Shown: positions 1 to 7,974, counted from the first letter of the stretch. The stretch: 64,000 nt of DNA from Streptomyces sp. AM 2-1-1 (GCF_029167645.1 NZ_CP119147.1:5288501-5352500); one strand, 5' to 3'. Notes: generated by a model from the sequence alone, not told the origin. Made by a program: numbers and translations.

Positions 1-1250
1 ACCGTGCCGCGCAGACGCGACTGGAGGTTCTCCTCCGCGAGTCCGGTCAGCTCCAGCGACTCCATGTACGCGTCGAACATCGGGCCGATCGGTACGGTGC
101 GGTAGTCCAGCCCCGTACGCCGCGCCAGCTCGGCCGCGTCGTCCCGGGAGTGGTCCGAGGAGTACTTCGACGGCATCGAGACGCCGTACACGTGCGCGGG
201 GCCCAGCGCGTCGCAGGCGATGGCCGCCACGAGCGCCGAGTCGATGCCGCCGGAGAGCCCGATCAGCACGCTGCTGAAACCATTCTTCAGGGTGTACGCG
301 CGCAACCCCACGACCAGCGCGGAGTACAGCTCCTCGTCGTCGTCGAGCCGTTCGGCGTACCCGCCGGCCAGCTCGGGCGGGTACGCCGGCAGCGGCTCCC
401 CGGAGAGGACGACGTGGTCGATGCGGAGCCCGTCGCCGACCTCGCCGGACGGCGGTTCGGCCGAAGCGGCCGGCAGGTCGAGATCGAGGATCACGCTGCC
501 CTCCGCGAACTGCGGCGCACGGGCGATCACCTCGCCCTCCGCGTCCACCACGAGCGAGTCGCCGTCGAAGACCAGCTCGTCCTGGCCGCCGGTCATCGCC
601 AGGTACGCGGTGGTGCAACCGGCCTCCCGGGCCCGCCGGCGGACCAGTGCGAGACGGGTGTCGTCCTTGTCCCGCTCGTAGGGGGAGGCGTTGACCGACA
701 GCAACAGCCCGGCCCCCGCGGCGCGTGCGGCCGGCACACGACCGCCGTCCTGCCAGAGGTCCTCGCAGATGGCGAGCGCCACGTCGACGCCGTGCACCCG
801 CAGGACCGGCATCGAGTCGCCCGGCACGAAGTACCGGAACTCGTCGAACACCCCGTAGTTGGGCAGGTGGTGCTTGGCGAAGTTGAGCGCGATCCGCCCC
901 CCGTGCAGCACCGCCGCCGCGTTGCGCGGCGAACCGGCGGGCTGCCCGTAGCGCGGCGCCGCATGCTCGGACCGGTCCAAGTAACCCACGAGGACCGGCA
1001 GTCCGCCGAATCCCTCCGCGTCGAGCCGGGCGGCGAGCGCGCGCAGCGCGGCGCGCGAGGCCTCGACGAAGGACGAACGCAGGGCCAAGTCCTCCACGGG
1101 ATAGCCGGTCAGCGCCATCTCCGGGAACGCCACCAGGTGAGCGCCCTGCCCGGCGGCGTGCCGGGTCCAGCGGACGATCGCCTCCGCGTTGCCGGAGAGG
1201 TCACCGACCGTCGAGTCGATCTGACTGAGTGCGAGGCGTAGTTGAGGCAC
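1..1250 (-). CDS. nadE: Glutamine-dependent NAD+ synthetase, C-terminus beyond window
   Basis: Makes NAD+ from deamido-NAD+, with glutamine as ammonia donor, in the cytoplasm. The N-terminal nitrilase-type glutaminase domain shows its triad Glu44 (FPEMALTGYP), Lys126 (FAKHHLPNYG) and Cys162 (ICEDLW). The synthetase domain follows, with the PP-loop LSGGIDSAL near residue 325. The GTG at 1248-1250 is chosen because the protein then opens PQLRLALSQID, the usual beginning of the nitrilase fold. About 416 codons are visible and the reading frame runs off the left edge, so roughly the last 170-200 residues of this family's usual length are missing. The family and the role are clear; the only truncation is the window boundary. 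Confidence 0.95.
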   Translation of the reverse strand, partial: MPQLRLALSQIDSTVGDLSGNAEAIVRWTRHAAGQGAHLVAFPEMALTGYPVEDLALRSSFVEASRAALRALAARLDAEGFGGLPVLVGYLDRSEHAAPRYGQPAGSPRNAAAVLHGGRIALNFAKHHLPNYGVFDEFRYFVPGDSMPVLRVHGVDVALAICEDLWQDGGRVPAARAAGAGLLLSVNASPYERDKDDTRLALVRRRAREAGCTTAYLAMTGGQDELVFDGDSLVVDAEGEVIARAPQFAEGSVILDLDLPAASAEPPSGEVGDGLRIDHVVLSGEPLPAYPPELAGGYAERLDDDEELYSALVVGLRAYTLKNGFSSVLIGLSGGIDSALVAAIACDALGPAHVYGVSMPSKYSSDHSRDDAAELARRTGLDYRTVPIGPMFDAYMESLELTGLAEENLQSRLRGT

Positions 1251-1363
1251 ACCCCCAGTCTAATCGTCTTTCTGACGCGATGTCGGGGAGCCCGGTCGTC
1301 CCGGGGCCGCGGAGGGCAGCGGGCCGGGCGGCCGCCCGTACGGCTGGAGCGGTTCGGCGCCGG

Positions 1364-1789
1364 TCAGCCGCCCGCGTACACCCGGGCCGCCCAGTCGCCG
1401 ATCTGTTCGTCGCTGAGGTGCTTGGCCAGGTCCGCCTCGCTGATCATGCCGACCAGCTTCCTGTTCTCGATCACCGGCAGACGGCGGATGCGGTGCACCT
1501 GCATCTCCTCCAGCACCTCCTCCACCCCGGCCCCGGCGTCGATCCAGCGCGGGGTGCCGTGGCAGAGGTCACCGGCCGTCACCTTCGAGGGGTCGTGGCC
1601 GCTCGCCACACAGCCGACGACGATGTCGCGGTCGGTGATGATCCCGACCATCCGGTCCTCCGCCCCCTCAGCGGAGACGGGCAGTGCTCCCACACCGTGG
1701 TCGCGCATCATCTGGGCGGCGCGGTCCAGCGTCTCGTGCGCCGGAATCCAGTCGGCGCCGGGATGCATGATGTCCTTCGCCGTGGTCAT
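1364..1789 (-). CDS. Tandem CBS-domain protein
   Basis: A 141-residue protein made almost entirely of two CBS motifs (about residues 8-62 and 71-125), including the typical GIITDRDI and GMISEADL strands. Such pairs form a Bateman module that usually binds adenine nucleotides, but no effector domain is attached and the ligand is unknown. The ATG at 1787-1789 is preferred over the longer in-frame extension because a GGAGG box lies 6 nt upstream, whereas the upstream extension is Arg/Gly-rich and not protein-like. It lies downstream of nothing obviously related, and follows the terminator of the DUF3105/DUF305 pair, so it is probably monocistronic. Confidence 0.88.
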   Translation of the reverse strand: MTTAKDIMHPGADWIPAHETLDRAAQMMRDHGVGALPVSAEGAEDRMVGIITDRDIVVGCVASGHDPSKVTAGDLCHGTPRWIDAGAGVEEVLEEMQVHRIRRLPVIENRKLVGMISEADLAKHLSDEQIGDWAARVYAGG

Positions 1790-1934
1790 GGGGTACCTCC
1801 TGCGTGCCGATCCGTGCCTGAGCACGGCCCCCGTACCACCCCGAGTCCGTCGATCCACCCTCCATCGTCCTCGCGGTCCCGCGCCACCGCCGACCGATAT
1901 CACCCATACGAGTGACGCCGGTCAGGTGGCGCGG

Positions 1935-1980
1935 CCGCGGAAGAGGACCGGGCCGAGGAGTACCCGGCCCTCTTCCGCGG
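1935..1980 (-). terminator. Hairpin terminator of the DUF3105-DUF305 pair
   Basis: CCGCGGAAGAGG pairs with CCTCTTCCGCGG, and an inner CCGGG pairs with CCCGG, giving a long stem 62 nt beyond the DUF305 stop codon. No T-tract is present, as is common in Streptomyces. Confidence 0.7.
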
Positions 1981-2041
1981 CGTCCCGGGCGCGCGGGTGC
2001 CCGTGCGTCGGTGCACGCGTGCCGGCGCACGGGCGCGGGCA

Positions 2042-2836
2042 CTACGCGCGGGGCCGGGCTCCCCGTTCGGCCAGCAGGTCCGCCATCAGGTCCAGCTCGG
2101 CCCGCTGGGCGTCCACCATGCCCTGCGCGAGCCGCCGCTCGGCCGGGACCGCGCACCGCTCCGCACACCTGCGCGCCATCGCGATGCCGCCCCGGTGGTG
2201 GTCGGTCATCAGCTGGAGGTACAGCACCTCCGCGGCCCGACCCCGCGTGCCGCCGAGCCGCTTCAGCTCGGCGTCGGTGGCCATGCCGGTCATCGAGGTG
2301 CCGGCCTCGGGATGCGCGGCGCCCTTCCCCACGGGATCCGTACCGTCCATGCCGTCCATGCCCGGCATGTCGTGCGGGGTGGGCGGGTGGCCCGACCCCG
2401 CGGCCGGTGTCGCCGCGTCCTCGGGCCCCATCCACGCCATCGGCACGCCGGCGACAGGGACCTTCGGCAGCCCCCACAGGTCGAGCCAGCCCAGCAGCAT
2501 CCCGCGCTGGTTGGACTGGGTGTGCGCGATGTCGTACGCGAGCCGGCGCACGTCCTCGTCGCGCGTACCGTCCCGCACCAGGAAGGACATCTCCACCGCC
2601 TGCTGGTGGTGGACGGCCATGTCCTGCGCGAACCCGGCGTCCGCCGAATCCACCGCCGGGAGCCCCTGCCCCCGACCCACCCCCTGCCCGAAGCCCTGGC
2701 GCGGCGCGGGCTCCGGCGTACCGTCCTGCCACCCGGTGACGACGGCAGCCGTACCGCCGCCGACCAGCGCCGCGAGCACCAGGACACCGGCCGCCACCCA
2801 GCGGGGGCGCGTGGGCCGCCCCGTACCGCCGGTCAT
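2042..2836 (-). CDS. DUF305 membrane-anchored or secreted protein
   Basis: A 264-residue protein with one N-terminal transmembrane or signal segment (about residues 13-33) followed by an exported DUF305 domain. Conserved pairs typical of the family are present: HHQQAVEM at about residue 76 and DHHRGGIAM in the C-terminal part. Between them lies a Met/His/Asp-rich stretch (HDMPGMDGMDG) that could bind a metal. DUF305 proteins often occur with copper or other metal-handling genes, but no such gene is adjacent, so the function is open. The ATG overlaps the stop of the upstream DUF3105 gene (ATGA at 2833-2836), so the two are translationally coupled and probably work together outside the membrane. 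Confidence 0.88.
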   Translation of the reverse strand: MTGGTGRPTRPRWVAAGVLVLAALVGGGTAAVVTGWQDGTPEPAPRQGFGQGVGRGQGLPAVDSADAGFAQDMAVHHQQAVEMSFLVRDGTRDEDVRRLAYDIAHTQSNQRGMLLGWLDLWGLPKVPVAGVPMAWMGPEDAATPAAGSGHPPTPHDMPGMDGMDGTDPVGKGAAHPEAGTSMTGMATDAELKRLGGTRGRAAEVLYLQLMTDHHRGGIAMARRCAERCAVPAERRLAQGMVDAQRAELDLMADLLAERGARPRA

Positions 2837-3534
2837 CGGGGAGCCGCCCGACCGCCGGTGCAGGGAGCACCCGGCTCCGGGGTCTGGAGGCCCTGGACGT
2901 ACGCGGCGAGGAACCTGCCCACCCGTTCGTCGCCCGGGTCGTCCACCGTGAGCTGTTTCCCCCAGGCGCTGAGGGTGATGGTGCCGGACTGGCCGGGATA
3001 GGGGCTGAGCAGCGTGAACGGCGTACTCCGCACCCGGGTGGCGAGCGCGCGCACCGCCTCGGGGGAGGCGCCGGCGCCGTAAGTGATCCACACCGCGCCG
3101 TGTTCCAGGGAGTGGACGGCGTTCCCGTCGGCGAGGGGCGTTTTGTATACGTCGCCGTCGCAGTCCATCCACGTCGGATGGTGGTTCCCGCCCACCGGAG
3201 GCGTCATCGGATAGCGCACGTCGCCGGTCACGTGCTTGCGGGTGAGCCGGGCCGCGTCCCACGACTTCTCACCCTCGACCGGCGGTACCGGGACCGCGCC
3301 GGCCGGCCGTCCGGGTTCCGCCCCGCCCGGCTTGAAGTCGTCGGCCGCCGCGCCCATGAGGGCGGTCCCCGGCGCCGGTCCCTCCAGCACCCGGGAGCCG
3401 CCGAACCCCGCCAGACCTGCGACGACGGCCACGCTCACCGCTATGGCCGCGAGCCTGCCGCGCGCCGCCCGGCGCCGCCGGGGGAGCGGGGCCGAGGGCG
3501 TCGGGACCTGAGGAGGCAGCGGGGGAAGGCTCAT
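2833..3534 (-). CDS. DUF3105 exported protein
   Basis: A 233-residue protein with a Pro-rich cytoplasmic tail, a positively charged RRRRAARGR stretch and one transmembrane or signal segment at about residues 27-46, followed by the DUF3105 domain. The family signature is visible: PPVGGNHHP, a nearby Cys (WMDCDG), and HSLEHGAVWITY. These His/Cys residues suggest metal binding, but this is inference. The start at 3534 has AAGGA about 9 nt upstream. It is the first gene of a two-gene unit with the DUF305 gene, and is divergent from glnA2 over a 244-nt intergenic region. Confidence 0.87.
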   Translation of the reverse strand: MSLPPLPPQVPTPSAPLPRRRRAARGRLAAIAVSVAVVAGLAGFGGSRVLEGPAPGTALMGAAADDFKPGGAEPGRPAGAVPVPPVEGEKSWDAARLTRKHVTGDVRYPMTPPVGGNHHPTWMDCDGDVYKTPLADGNAVHSLEHGAVWITYGAGASPEAVRALATRVRSTPFTLLSPYPGQSGTITLSAWGKQLTVDDPGDERVGRFLAAYVQGLQTPEPGAPCTGGRAAPR

Positions 3535-3685
3535 GGCGTCGTGTCCTTCTGGGAAGGGCCGGGAGAGACGGGAAGTGGTCAAAAGGACCTCTGTACGAGG
3601 GGCGGTTGCGCGTGCGACCGCGCCCCAGCACATCGGGGCCGCCGATCGTAGTGGGTGGCCACGTGCTCTCTCTCACACCGTGTGC

Positions 3686-3706
3686 GTAATCTGGGTGAAA
3701 TCCCAG
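3686..3706 (+). promoter_or_regulatory. Possible half GlnR site and small inverted repeat before glnA2
   Basis: GTAAT, six bases, GAAAT matches half of the four-site GlnR consensus (GTnAC-6-GAAAC). The following half is poor (TCGTG, then GAGTG). The same stretch contains CTGGG-TGAAAT-CCCAG. It lies about 73-93 nt before the glnA2 ATG. Compared with the glnII and glnA boxes in this window it is weak. Confidence 0.3.
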
Positions 3707-3778
3707 GTCGTGATACTGGAGTGACTCCCCTATCCCGGGCGGTGGTGCACGGACCGTCTGAACTGCAAGGATGTGGCT

Positions 3779-5140
3779 ATGGACAAGCAGCAGGAATTCG
3801 TCCTCAGGACTCTTGAGGAACGTGACATCCGGTTCGTACGACTGTGGTTCACCGATGTCCTCGGGTTCCTCAAGTCCGTCGCCGTGGCCCCCGCCGAGCT
3901 GGAGCAGGCCTTCGACGAGGGCATCGGCTTCGACGGCTCGGCCATCGAGGGCTTCGCCCGGGTGTACGAGTCGGACATGATCGCCAAGCCGGACCCGGGC
4001 ACCTTCCAGATCCTGCCCTGGCGCGCGGAGGCCCCCGGCACCGCCCGCATGTTCTGCGACATCCTGATGCCCGACGGATCTCCGTCCTTCGCGGACCCCC
4101 GCTTCGTCCTCAAGCGCATCCTCGCCAAGACGTCCGACCTCGGGTTCACCTTCTACACCCACCCCGAGATCGAGTTCTTCCTGCTGAAGGACAAGCCGGT
4201 CGACGGCACCCGGCCCACTCCGGCCGACAGCTCCGGCTACTTCGACCACACTCCGCAGAACGTCGGCATGGACTTCCGCCGCCAGGCGATCACCATGCTC
4301 GAATCGATGGGCATCTCCGTCGAGTTCAGCCACCACGAGGGCGCCCCCGGCCAGCAGGAGATCGACCTGCGGTACGCCGACGCGCTCTCCACGGCCGACA
4401 ACATCATGACGTTCCGCCTCGTCATGAAGCAGGTCGCGCTGGAGCAGGGCGTGCAGGCCACCTTCATGCCGAAGCCGTTCTCGGAGTACCCGGGTTCGGG
4501 CATGCACACCCACCTCTCCCTCTTCGAGGGCGACCGCAACGCCTTCTACGAGTCCGGCGCCGAGTACCAGCTCTCCAAGGTCGGCCGCTCCTTCATCGCC
4601 GGCCTGCTCCGCCACGCGGCGGAGATTTCTGCCGTCACCAACCAGTGGGTCAACTCCTACAAGCGCATCTGGGGCGGCTCCGCCCGCAGCGCCGGCGCCG
4701 GCGGCGAGGCCCCCTCGTACATCTGCTGGGGCCACAACAACCGCTCCGCGCTCATCCGGGTCCCCATGTACAAGCCCGGCAAGAACGGCTCCGCACGCGT
4801 CGAGGTCCGCTCCATCGACTCCGGCGCCAACCCCTACCTCACCTACGCGGTCCTGCTCGCGGCGGGCCTCAAGGGCATCGAGGAGGGATACGAACTCCCG
4901 GCCGGCGCCGACGACGACGTCTGGGCCCTCTCCGACTCCGAGCGCCGCGCGATGGGCATCGAGCCCCTCCCGCAGAACCTCGGCGAGGCCATCTCCCTGA
5001 TGGAGAAGAGCGAACTCGTCGCGGAGACCCTCGGCGAGCACGTCTTCGACTTCTTCCTCCGCAACAAGAAGCGCGAGTGGGAGGAGTACCGCAGCGAGGT
5101 CACGGCCTTCGAGCTGAAGAACCTGCTGCCGGTGCTGTAA
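3779..5140 (+). CDS. glnA2: GlnA2, GSI-like gamma-glutamylpolyamine synthetase
   Basis: A 453-residue protein of the glutamine synthetase I fold. The N-terminal beta-grasp carries IGFDGSAIEGF, and the catalytic barrel carries EIEFFLL, the ATP-site loop TFMPKPFSEYPGSGMH and NRSALIRVP. It is close to S. coelicolor GlnA2 (SCO2241), which is reported to attach glutamate to polyamines rather than to make glutamine; that specificity is from the literature, not visible here. The region matching the GlnA adenylylation tyrosine (Tyr397) has DDVWALSD instead, so GlnE control is unlikely. The ATG at 3779 is preferred because AAGGA lies 7 nt upstream; the GTG at 3773 is too close to that box. Expressed alone, ending at a strong hairpin. 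Its 3' end is duplicated at 6533-6719. Confidence 0.9.
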   Translation: MDKQQEFVLRTLEERDIRFVRLWFTDVLGFLKSVAVAPAELEQAFDEGIGFDGSAIEGFARVYESDMIAKPDPGTFQILPWRAEAPGTARMFCDILMPDGSPSFADPRFVLKRILAKTSDLGFTFYTHPEIEFFLLKDKPVDGTRPTPADSSGYFDHTPQNVGMDFRRQAITMLESMGISVEFSHHEGAPGQQEIDLRYADALSTADNIMTFRLVMKQVALEQGVQATFMPKPFSEYPGSGMHTHLSLFEGDRNAFYESGAEYQLSKVGRSFIAGLLRHAAEISAVTNQWVNSYKRIWGGSARSAGAGGEAPSYICWGHNNRSALIRVPMYKPGKNGSARVEVRSIDSGANPYLTYAVLLAAGLKGIEEGYELPAGADDDVWALSDSERRAMGIEPLPQNLGEAISLMEKSELVAETLGEHVFDFFLRNKKREWEEYRSEVTAFELKNLLPVL

Positions 5141-5259
5141 GGACTGGTAGAGCGCTGGTGGAGCGCTTGTACGTACGTGGCTTCGGGCCGACGGTGCCGC
5201 ACCGTCGGCCCGAAGTCGTTTCACCGGCCGGAGGGCCGTCTGTGGGCCGTCCGGTGCGG
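5067..5259 (+). repeat. Direct repeat copy 1: 3' end of glnA2 plus terminator
   Basis: This covers the last ~24 codons of glnA2, its terminator and about 45 nt beyond (TTTCACCGGCC and GGGCCGTCCGGTGCGG). A diverged copy in the same order and orientation lies at 6533-6719. Confidence 0.85.
5181..5215 (+). terminator. glnA2 terminator
   Basis: CTTCGGGCCGACGGT, a five-base loop, then ACCGTCGGCCCGAAG followed by TCGTTT. A perfect 15-bp stem, 41 nt after the glnA2 stop codon. Confidence 0.9.
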
Positions 5260-6097
5260 GACGGTCCGGGTGACCCTGGACGAAGAATGTCGGGGGGGCG
5301 ACCGCAAGGCCGTCCCTCAAGTGATCTCGCTCTGCGACGATCTCGCCCGCGTCAGGTGTGATTACCGCTTCCGAGCCGCTCTGGACAGCCCCGTTCACCG
5401 GGTTGAGCCCGCGCGTCTACGGCACATTGCTGCCCGCCGCTGACGGGAATTCCGCGCCAGTCCCGGACCGAGGTCATCGATCCCCCGCTCCGCAACCGAC
5501 TTCGACCCGCCGAACAGTCAGGCCGGTTGCCTCATCGTGAGGTTCGTCCGCCGATATGCGGTAACCGTCCGACGTCGCCAGGGCCCAGCCGTCATCGCCC
5601 GCAGCCGGGCGCGGGGCGGGTGGCTGCGACTGCTGCTCGGCGTTGATGGACCGACTGGAGGGCCGGTCGCGCGAGTGGCCGTGACGTGCCTGGTAGTCCC
5701 CGACGGAGGGATCCAGCCGTACGGGGGCGCGATGCTGCCAACTCCGAGGCATCGGGATGACCACGCGGTCAATGCCCGCTACACAGGAGTCCGGGTGCGG
5801 GGACGCGGGAGGGGGCCTGGTGTCCACGATCGACCTCAGTGCCGTTGGTGGTCATCATCAGTGCGGATGCGCCGTCGCGTGTCCGCGCTCGCCTCCCGGC
5901 CGGCTCGACAACCTCTCCATGGCGGCGGCTGTTCACGGCGCACAGCACGATCGGGGCTCCGGGGAGCGTTCCGCCGACACGTGCGCCGGTCCTCCTCGAC
6001 GCCTCTTGTCCCGCCGCACGTTCCGGCGAAGAGTTCGCCCACCCGTCCGACGATCCACAGCACTTCACGCGACACCAACCAGATGGGGAGTCATCCG
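5260..6097. other. 838-nt stretch with no convincing gene
   Basis: Reading both strands gives only Arg/Pro/Ser-rich shadow frames without ribosome binding sites. The one partly protein-like frame is on the minus strand at 5474-5827, ending GDDGWALATSDGYRISADE, but it has no recognised family. The stretch lies between the two copies of the glnA2 tail and looks like acquired or decaying sequence. It also holds the unmapped promoter of the secreted protein at 6098. Confidence 0.5.
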
Positions 6098-6523
6098 TTG
6101 TCAGTCGTCAAGAGGACGCTCACGTCATTCGTCGCCGTCATGTCGATGAGCCTGGGAGGGATGGCGGTCGCGCAGCCGGCCCAGGCCAACGCCCAAGGAT
6201 GTGCCGTCACGATCACCGTCGATGCCAGCCAGGCGCAGGTGGACAACTGCGTGGGCAACGGGAGAGGCGCCTGGTTCTGGCTCTACAACAGTGGCGCCAA
6301 CAGGGTCTACAGTTCGCAGCTCTACGTATGGACCAGCTATGACGCACCGCCGAACAACAACACCGGCCAACTCGCGCTGACGGTGGATGCCAACCAGGCC
6401 TTGTCGGCCCAATTCGGGGTCGAGGCAGACAAAGTCAGATGGATTCAGATCTGCGAGTGGTGGTGGTACGGCTACTTTCCGCCGATCCCCGCATACACGT
6501 GCTCAAGCTATTTCCCCGTGTGA
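6098..6523 (+). CDS. Small secreted protein, no recognised family
   Basis: A predicted 141-residue precursor with a clear Sec signal peptide: basic VVKRT, a hydrophobic core, then an AQPAQA/ANA cleavage region near residue 30. The mature ~110 residues contain four Cys (two early, GCAV and DNCVG; two late, QICEW and YTCSS), which could form two disulfides. An aromatic C-terminus includes the run CEWWWYGYFPP. I chose the TTG at 6098 because GGGGAG lies 7 nt upstream; the in-frame ATG at 6083 has no ribosome binding site. Third-position GC is visibly lower than in neighbouring genes, which with the flanking glnA2 tail copies suggests acquisition. The gene ends 9 nt before the decayed glnA2 copy and presumably uses its terminator. 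Function unknown. Confidence 0.65.
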   Translation: MSVVKRTLTSFVAVMSMSLGGMAVAQPAQANAQGCAVTITVDASQAQVDNCVGNGRGAWFWLYNSGANRVYSSQLYVWTSYDAPPNNNTGQLALTVDANQALSAQFGVEADKVRWIQICEWWWYGYFPPIPAYTCSSYFPV

Positions 6524-6532
6524 CAACGGCTG

Positions 6533-6606
6533 AGAAGCGCGAGGGGGAAGAGGACCGCAGCGAGGTCGCCGCCTTCGCGCCGAAGGACCTGCTGGCGGTG
6601 GTGTGA
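6533..6606 (+). pseudogene. Remnant of the glnA2 C-terminus
   Basis: Translates as EKREGEEDRSEVAAFAPKDL then LAVV and stop, aligning without gaps to the end of GlnA2 (KKREWEEYRSEVTAFELKNL then LPVL). No start codon, ribosome binding site or other part of a GS gene is present, so it is a non-functional fragment. Confidence 0.85.
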
Positions 6607-6641
6607 AAGCTGGTCGGGAAGCGTAGAGCTCTGGTTCGTGG

Positions 6642-6676
6642 CTTCGGGCCGACGGTGCGACACCGTCGGCCCGAAG
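6642..6676 (+). terminator. Second copy of the glnA2-type terminator
   Basis: CTTCGGGCCGACGGTG, short loop, CACCGTCGGCCCGAAG, then TCGTTT. It has kept full pairing although the sequence before it has diverged, so it probably now ends the transcript of the secreted-protein gene. Confidence 0.85.
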
Positions 6677-6818
6677 TCGTTTCACCGGCCCGGGGCTTCT
6701 GCGGGCCGTCCGGTGCGGTCGGGGGCGGGTGAGCTGCCGCATATGTGGTGCCCCGGGCATCCCGGATGCGCACGTCACTGACCGGGGTGGAGAGGTCCGG
6801 CGTGAGCCCGGATTCTGA

Positions 6819-6835
6819 GTGAAACGCGACTTCAC
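6819..6835. promoter_or_regulatory. Inverted repeat in the lipoprotein gene leader region
   Basis: GTGAA-ACGCGAC-TTCAC. Around it (about 6800-6890) the DNA is much more AT-rich than its surroundings, as expected for a promoter region of the gene at 6975. A second TTCACGTCACC lies at about 6888. Possible regulator site; no regulator is identified. The rest of 6677-6974 shows no gene. Confidence 0.3.
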
Positions 6836-6974
6836 ACTATCCCCATACAATCCTTCCATCTTCCTCTAACCTGACCTCCGTGATGAGTTCACGTCACCAG
6901 CCGGTGCGCTGCGCGCCGGGTGTGAGGACGCGGACCACGCGGCAGTGACGGAGAACGAGAACCAGGGGGGTGGC

Positions 6975-7838
6975 ATGTCGCTGAGGTATGCGCCGAGGTC
7001 GTCAGGATCCAACGGTGCCCAGGGCATGAGGGGCGACAGGAAGAAGGGCCGCCGGGTTTACGGGCGCCTGGCGGTCGGGCTGGTGGCTCTCGCCATGGGA
7101 GTCGCGGGGTGCTCGGACGGGGACCAGGAGACTGCTTCGGCCACGGTGAGTACGCTCCCCTCGGCCTCGGAGTCTCCGTCGGCTTCCGTGTCCCCGTCCC
7201 CGTCGGCCACCCCCACCACGGCCTCGCCGTCACCTTCCGCGACCCCCACGGAGAAACCGGTCGTCAAGGCGACGGTGGGAAGGTACGGCGGGTGGAACCT
7301 CCGGAAGGCGGTGGCCGACGCCCGTGCCCACCACGTCGCATCGGTGACGTACGCGGACGCGAGCGAGCTGCGACGCTCCGTCGTGCACACCTCCAACTGG
7401 AAGGTGTGCACGCAGACTCCGTCCCCCGGCCGGTACGACACGTCCGTCAGGGTCGTGTTCCGGATCGTGGGGGTGGCCGAGTCGTGCGCGAACCCGCCCC
7501 GCGTCTCCTCGGGGAGCACGTCCGCCGGCGGAGAAAGTACGTCCACCAGCGGCGGGTCGTCCTCGTCCGGTGGCAGCAGCGGAAGCAGTAGCAGCAGCGG
7601 CGGCAGCAGTTCCGGTGGGGGCACGTCGACCAGCAGCAGCGGTGGTTCGGGTGGGAGTACGTCGACGAGCGGCGGTACCACCACGACCGGTTCGTGCAGC
7701 ATCCGGTCCAACGCCGGCAACTGCTACCACGCCGGACAGTTCTGCCGGAACGCCGACGTGGGGGCGACGACCACCGACGAGGCCGGTCGCGCGATCACGT
7801 GCGGTTTCTCGGCCGGCCGGAACCGCTGGCACTACTGA
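6975..7838 (+). CDS. Ser/Gly-rich lipoprotein with PASTA-like segment and Cys-rich C-terminus
   Basis: A 287-residue predicted lipoprotein. A basic N-terminus (RKKGRRVYGR) precedes a hydrophobic stretch ending in the lipobox VAGC. A Pro/Ser/Thr spacer follows, then a compact domain with GRYGGWNLRKAVADARAH resembling half of a PASTA fold and two Cys. A long Ser/Gly/Thr linker leads to a C-terminal module with four Cys (CSIRSNAGNCYHAGQFC, then ITCG) ending in NRWHY. I have seen similar NCYHAGQFC ends in actinobacterial exported proteins but know no function. The ATG at 6975 is preceded by a G-rich box; a GTG at 6945 and an ATG at 7026 are alternatives. Probably attached to the outer face of the membrane, with the C-terminal module held away from it. 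Confidence 0.75.
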   Translation: MSLRYAPRSSGSNGAQGMRGDRKKGRRVYGRLAVGLVALAMGVAGCSDGDQETASATVSTLPSASESPSASVSPSPSATPTTASPSPSATPTEKPVVKATVGRYGGWNLRKAVADARAHHVASVTYADASELRRSVVHTSNWKVCTQTPSPGRYDTSVRVVFRIVGVAESCANPPRVSSGSTSAGGESTSTSGGSSSSGGSSGSSSSSGGSSSGGGTSTSSSGGSGGSTSTSGGTTTTGSCSIRSNAGNCYHAGQFCRNADVGATTTDEAGRAITCGFSAGRNRWHY

Positions 7839-7974
7839 GTGCCGCCCGGGGGTGTGGCATGCTGCGGGGCGCGCCCCCGACCGCGGTAGGTCCAGGCGCT
7901 TCTGAGGGTGGCGGGAGTCCTGCGCGAAGCCGCCTTGCCGACCGTCGCCCCGTCCCCAGCCGGAAGGACCCCGC

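Larger units (their letters stand above)
6533..6719 (+). repeat. Direct repeat copy 2: decayed glnA2 tail plus terminator
   Basis: Partner of 5067-5259. The terminator and the 20 nt after it are almost unchanged, the coding part has many substitutions, and the spacer between stop codon and hairpin has small indels. Similarity stops after GGGCCGTCCGGTGCGG in both copies. Confidence 0.85.

Noticed and set aside
5474..5827. 117-codon minus-strand frame between the glnA2 tail copies
   Set aside because: Partly protein-like (GDDGWALATSDGYRI) but no family, no ribosome binding site, and low-complexity elsewhere. Kept only as a remark in the region entry.
5260..6532. Integrative element with its own integrase in the glnA2 duplication
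   Set aside because: No integrase, transposase or terminal inverted repeats could be read in the segment, so the mechanism is left open.
7500..7690. AGC/GGT-rich repeats
   Set aside because: In-frame Ser/Gly linker of the lipoprotein, not an independent repeat element.
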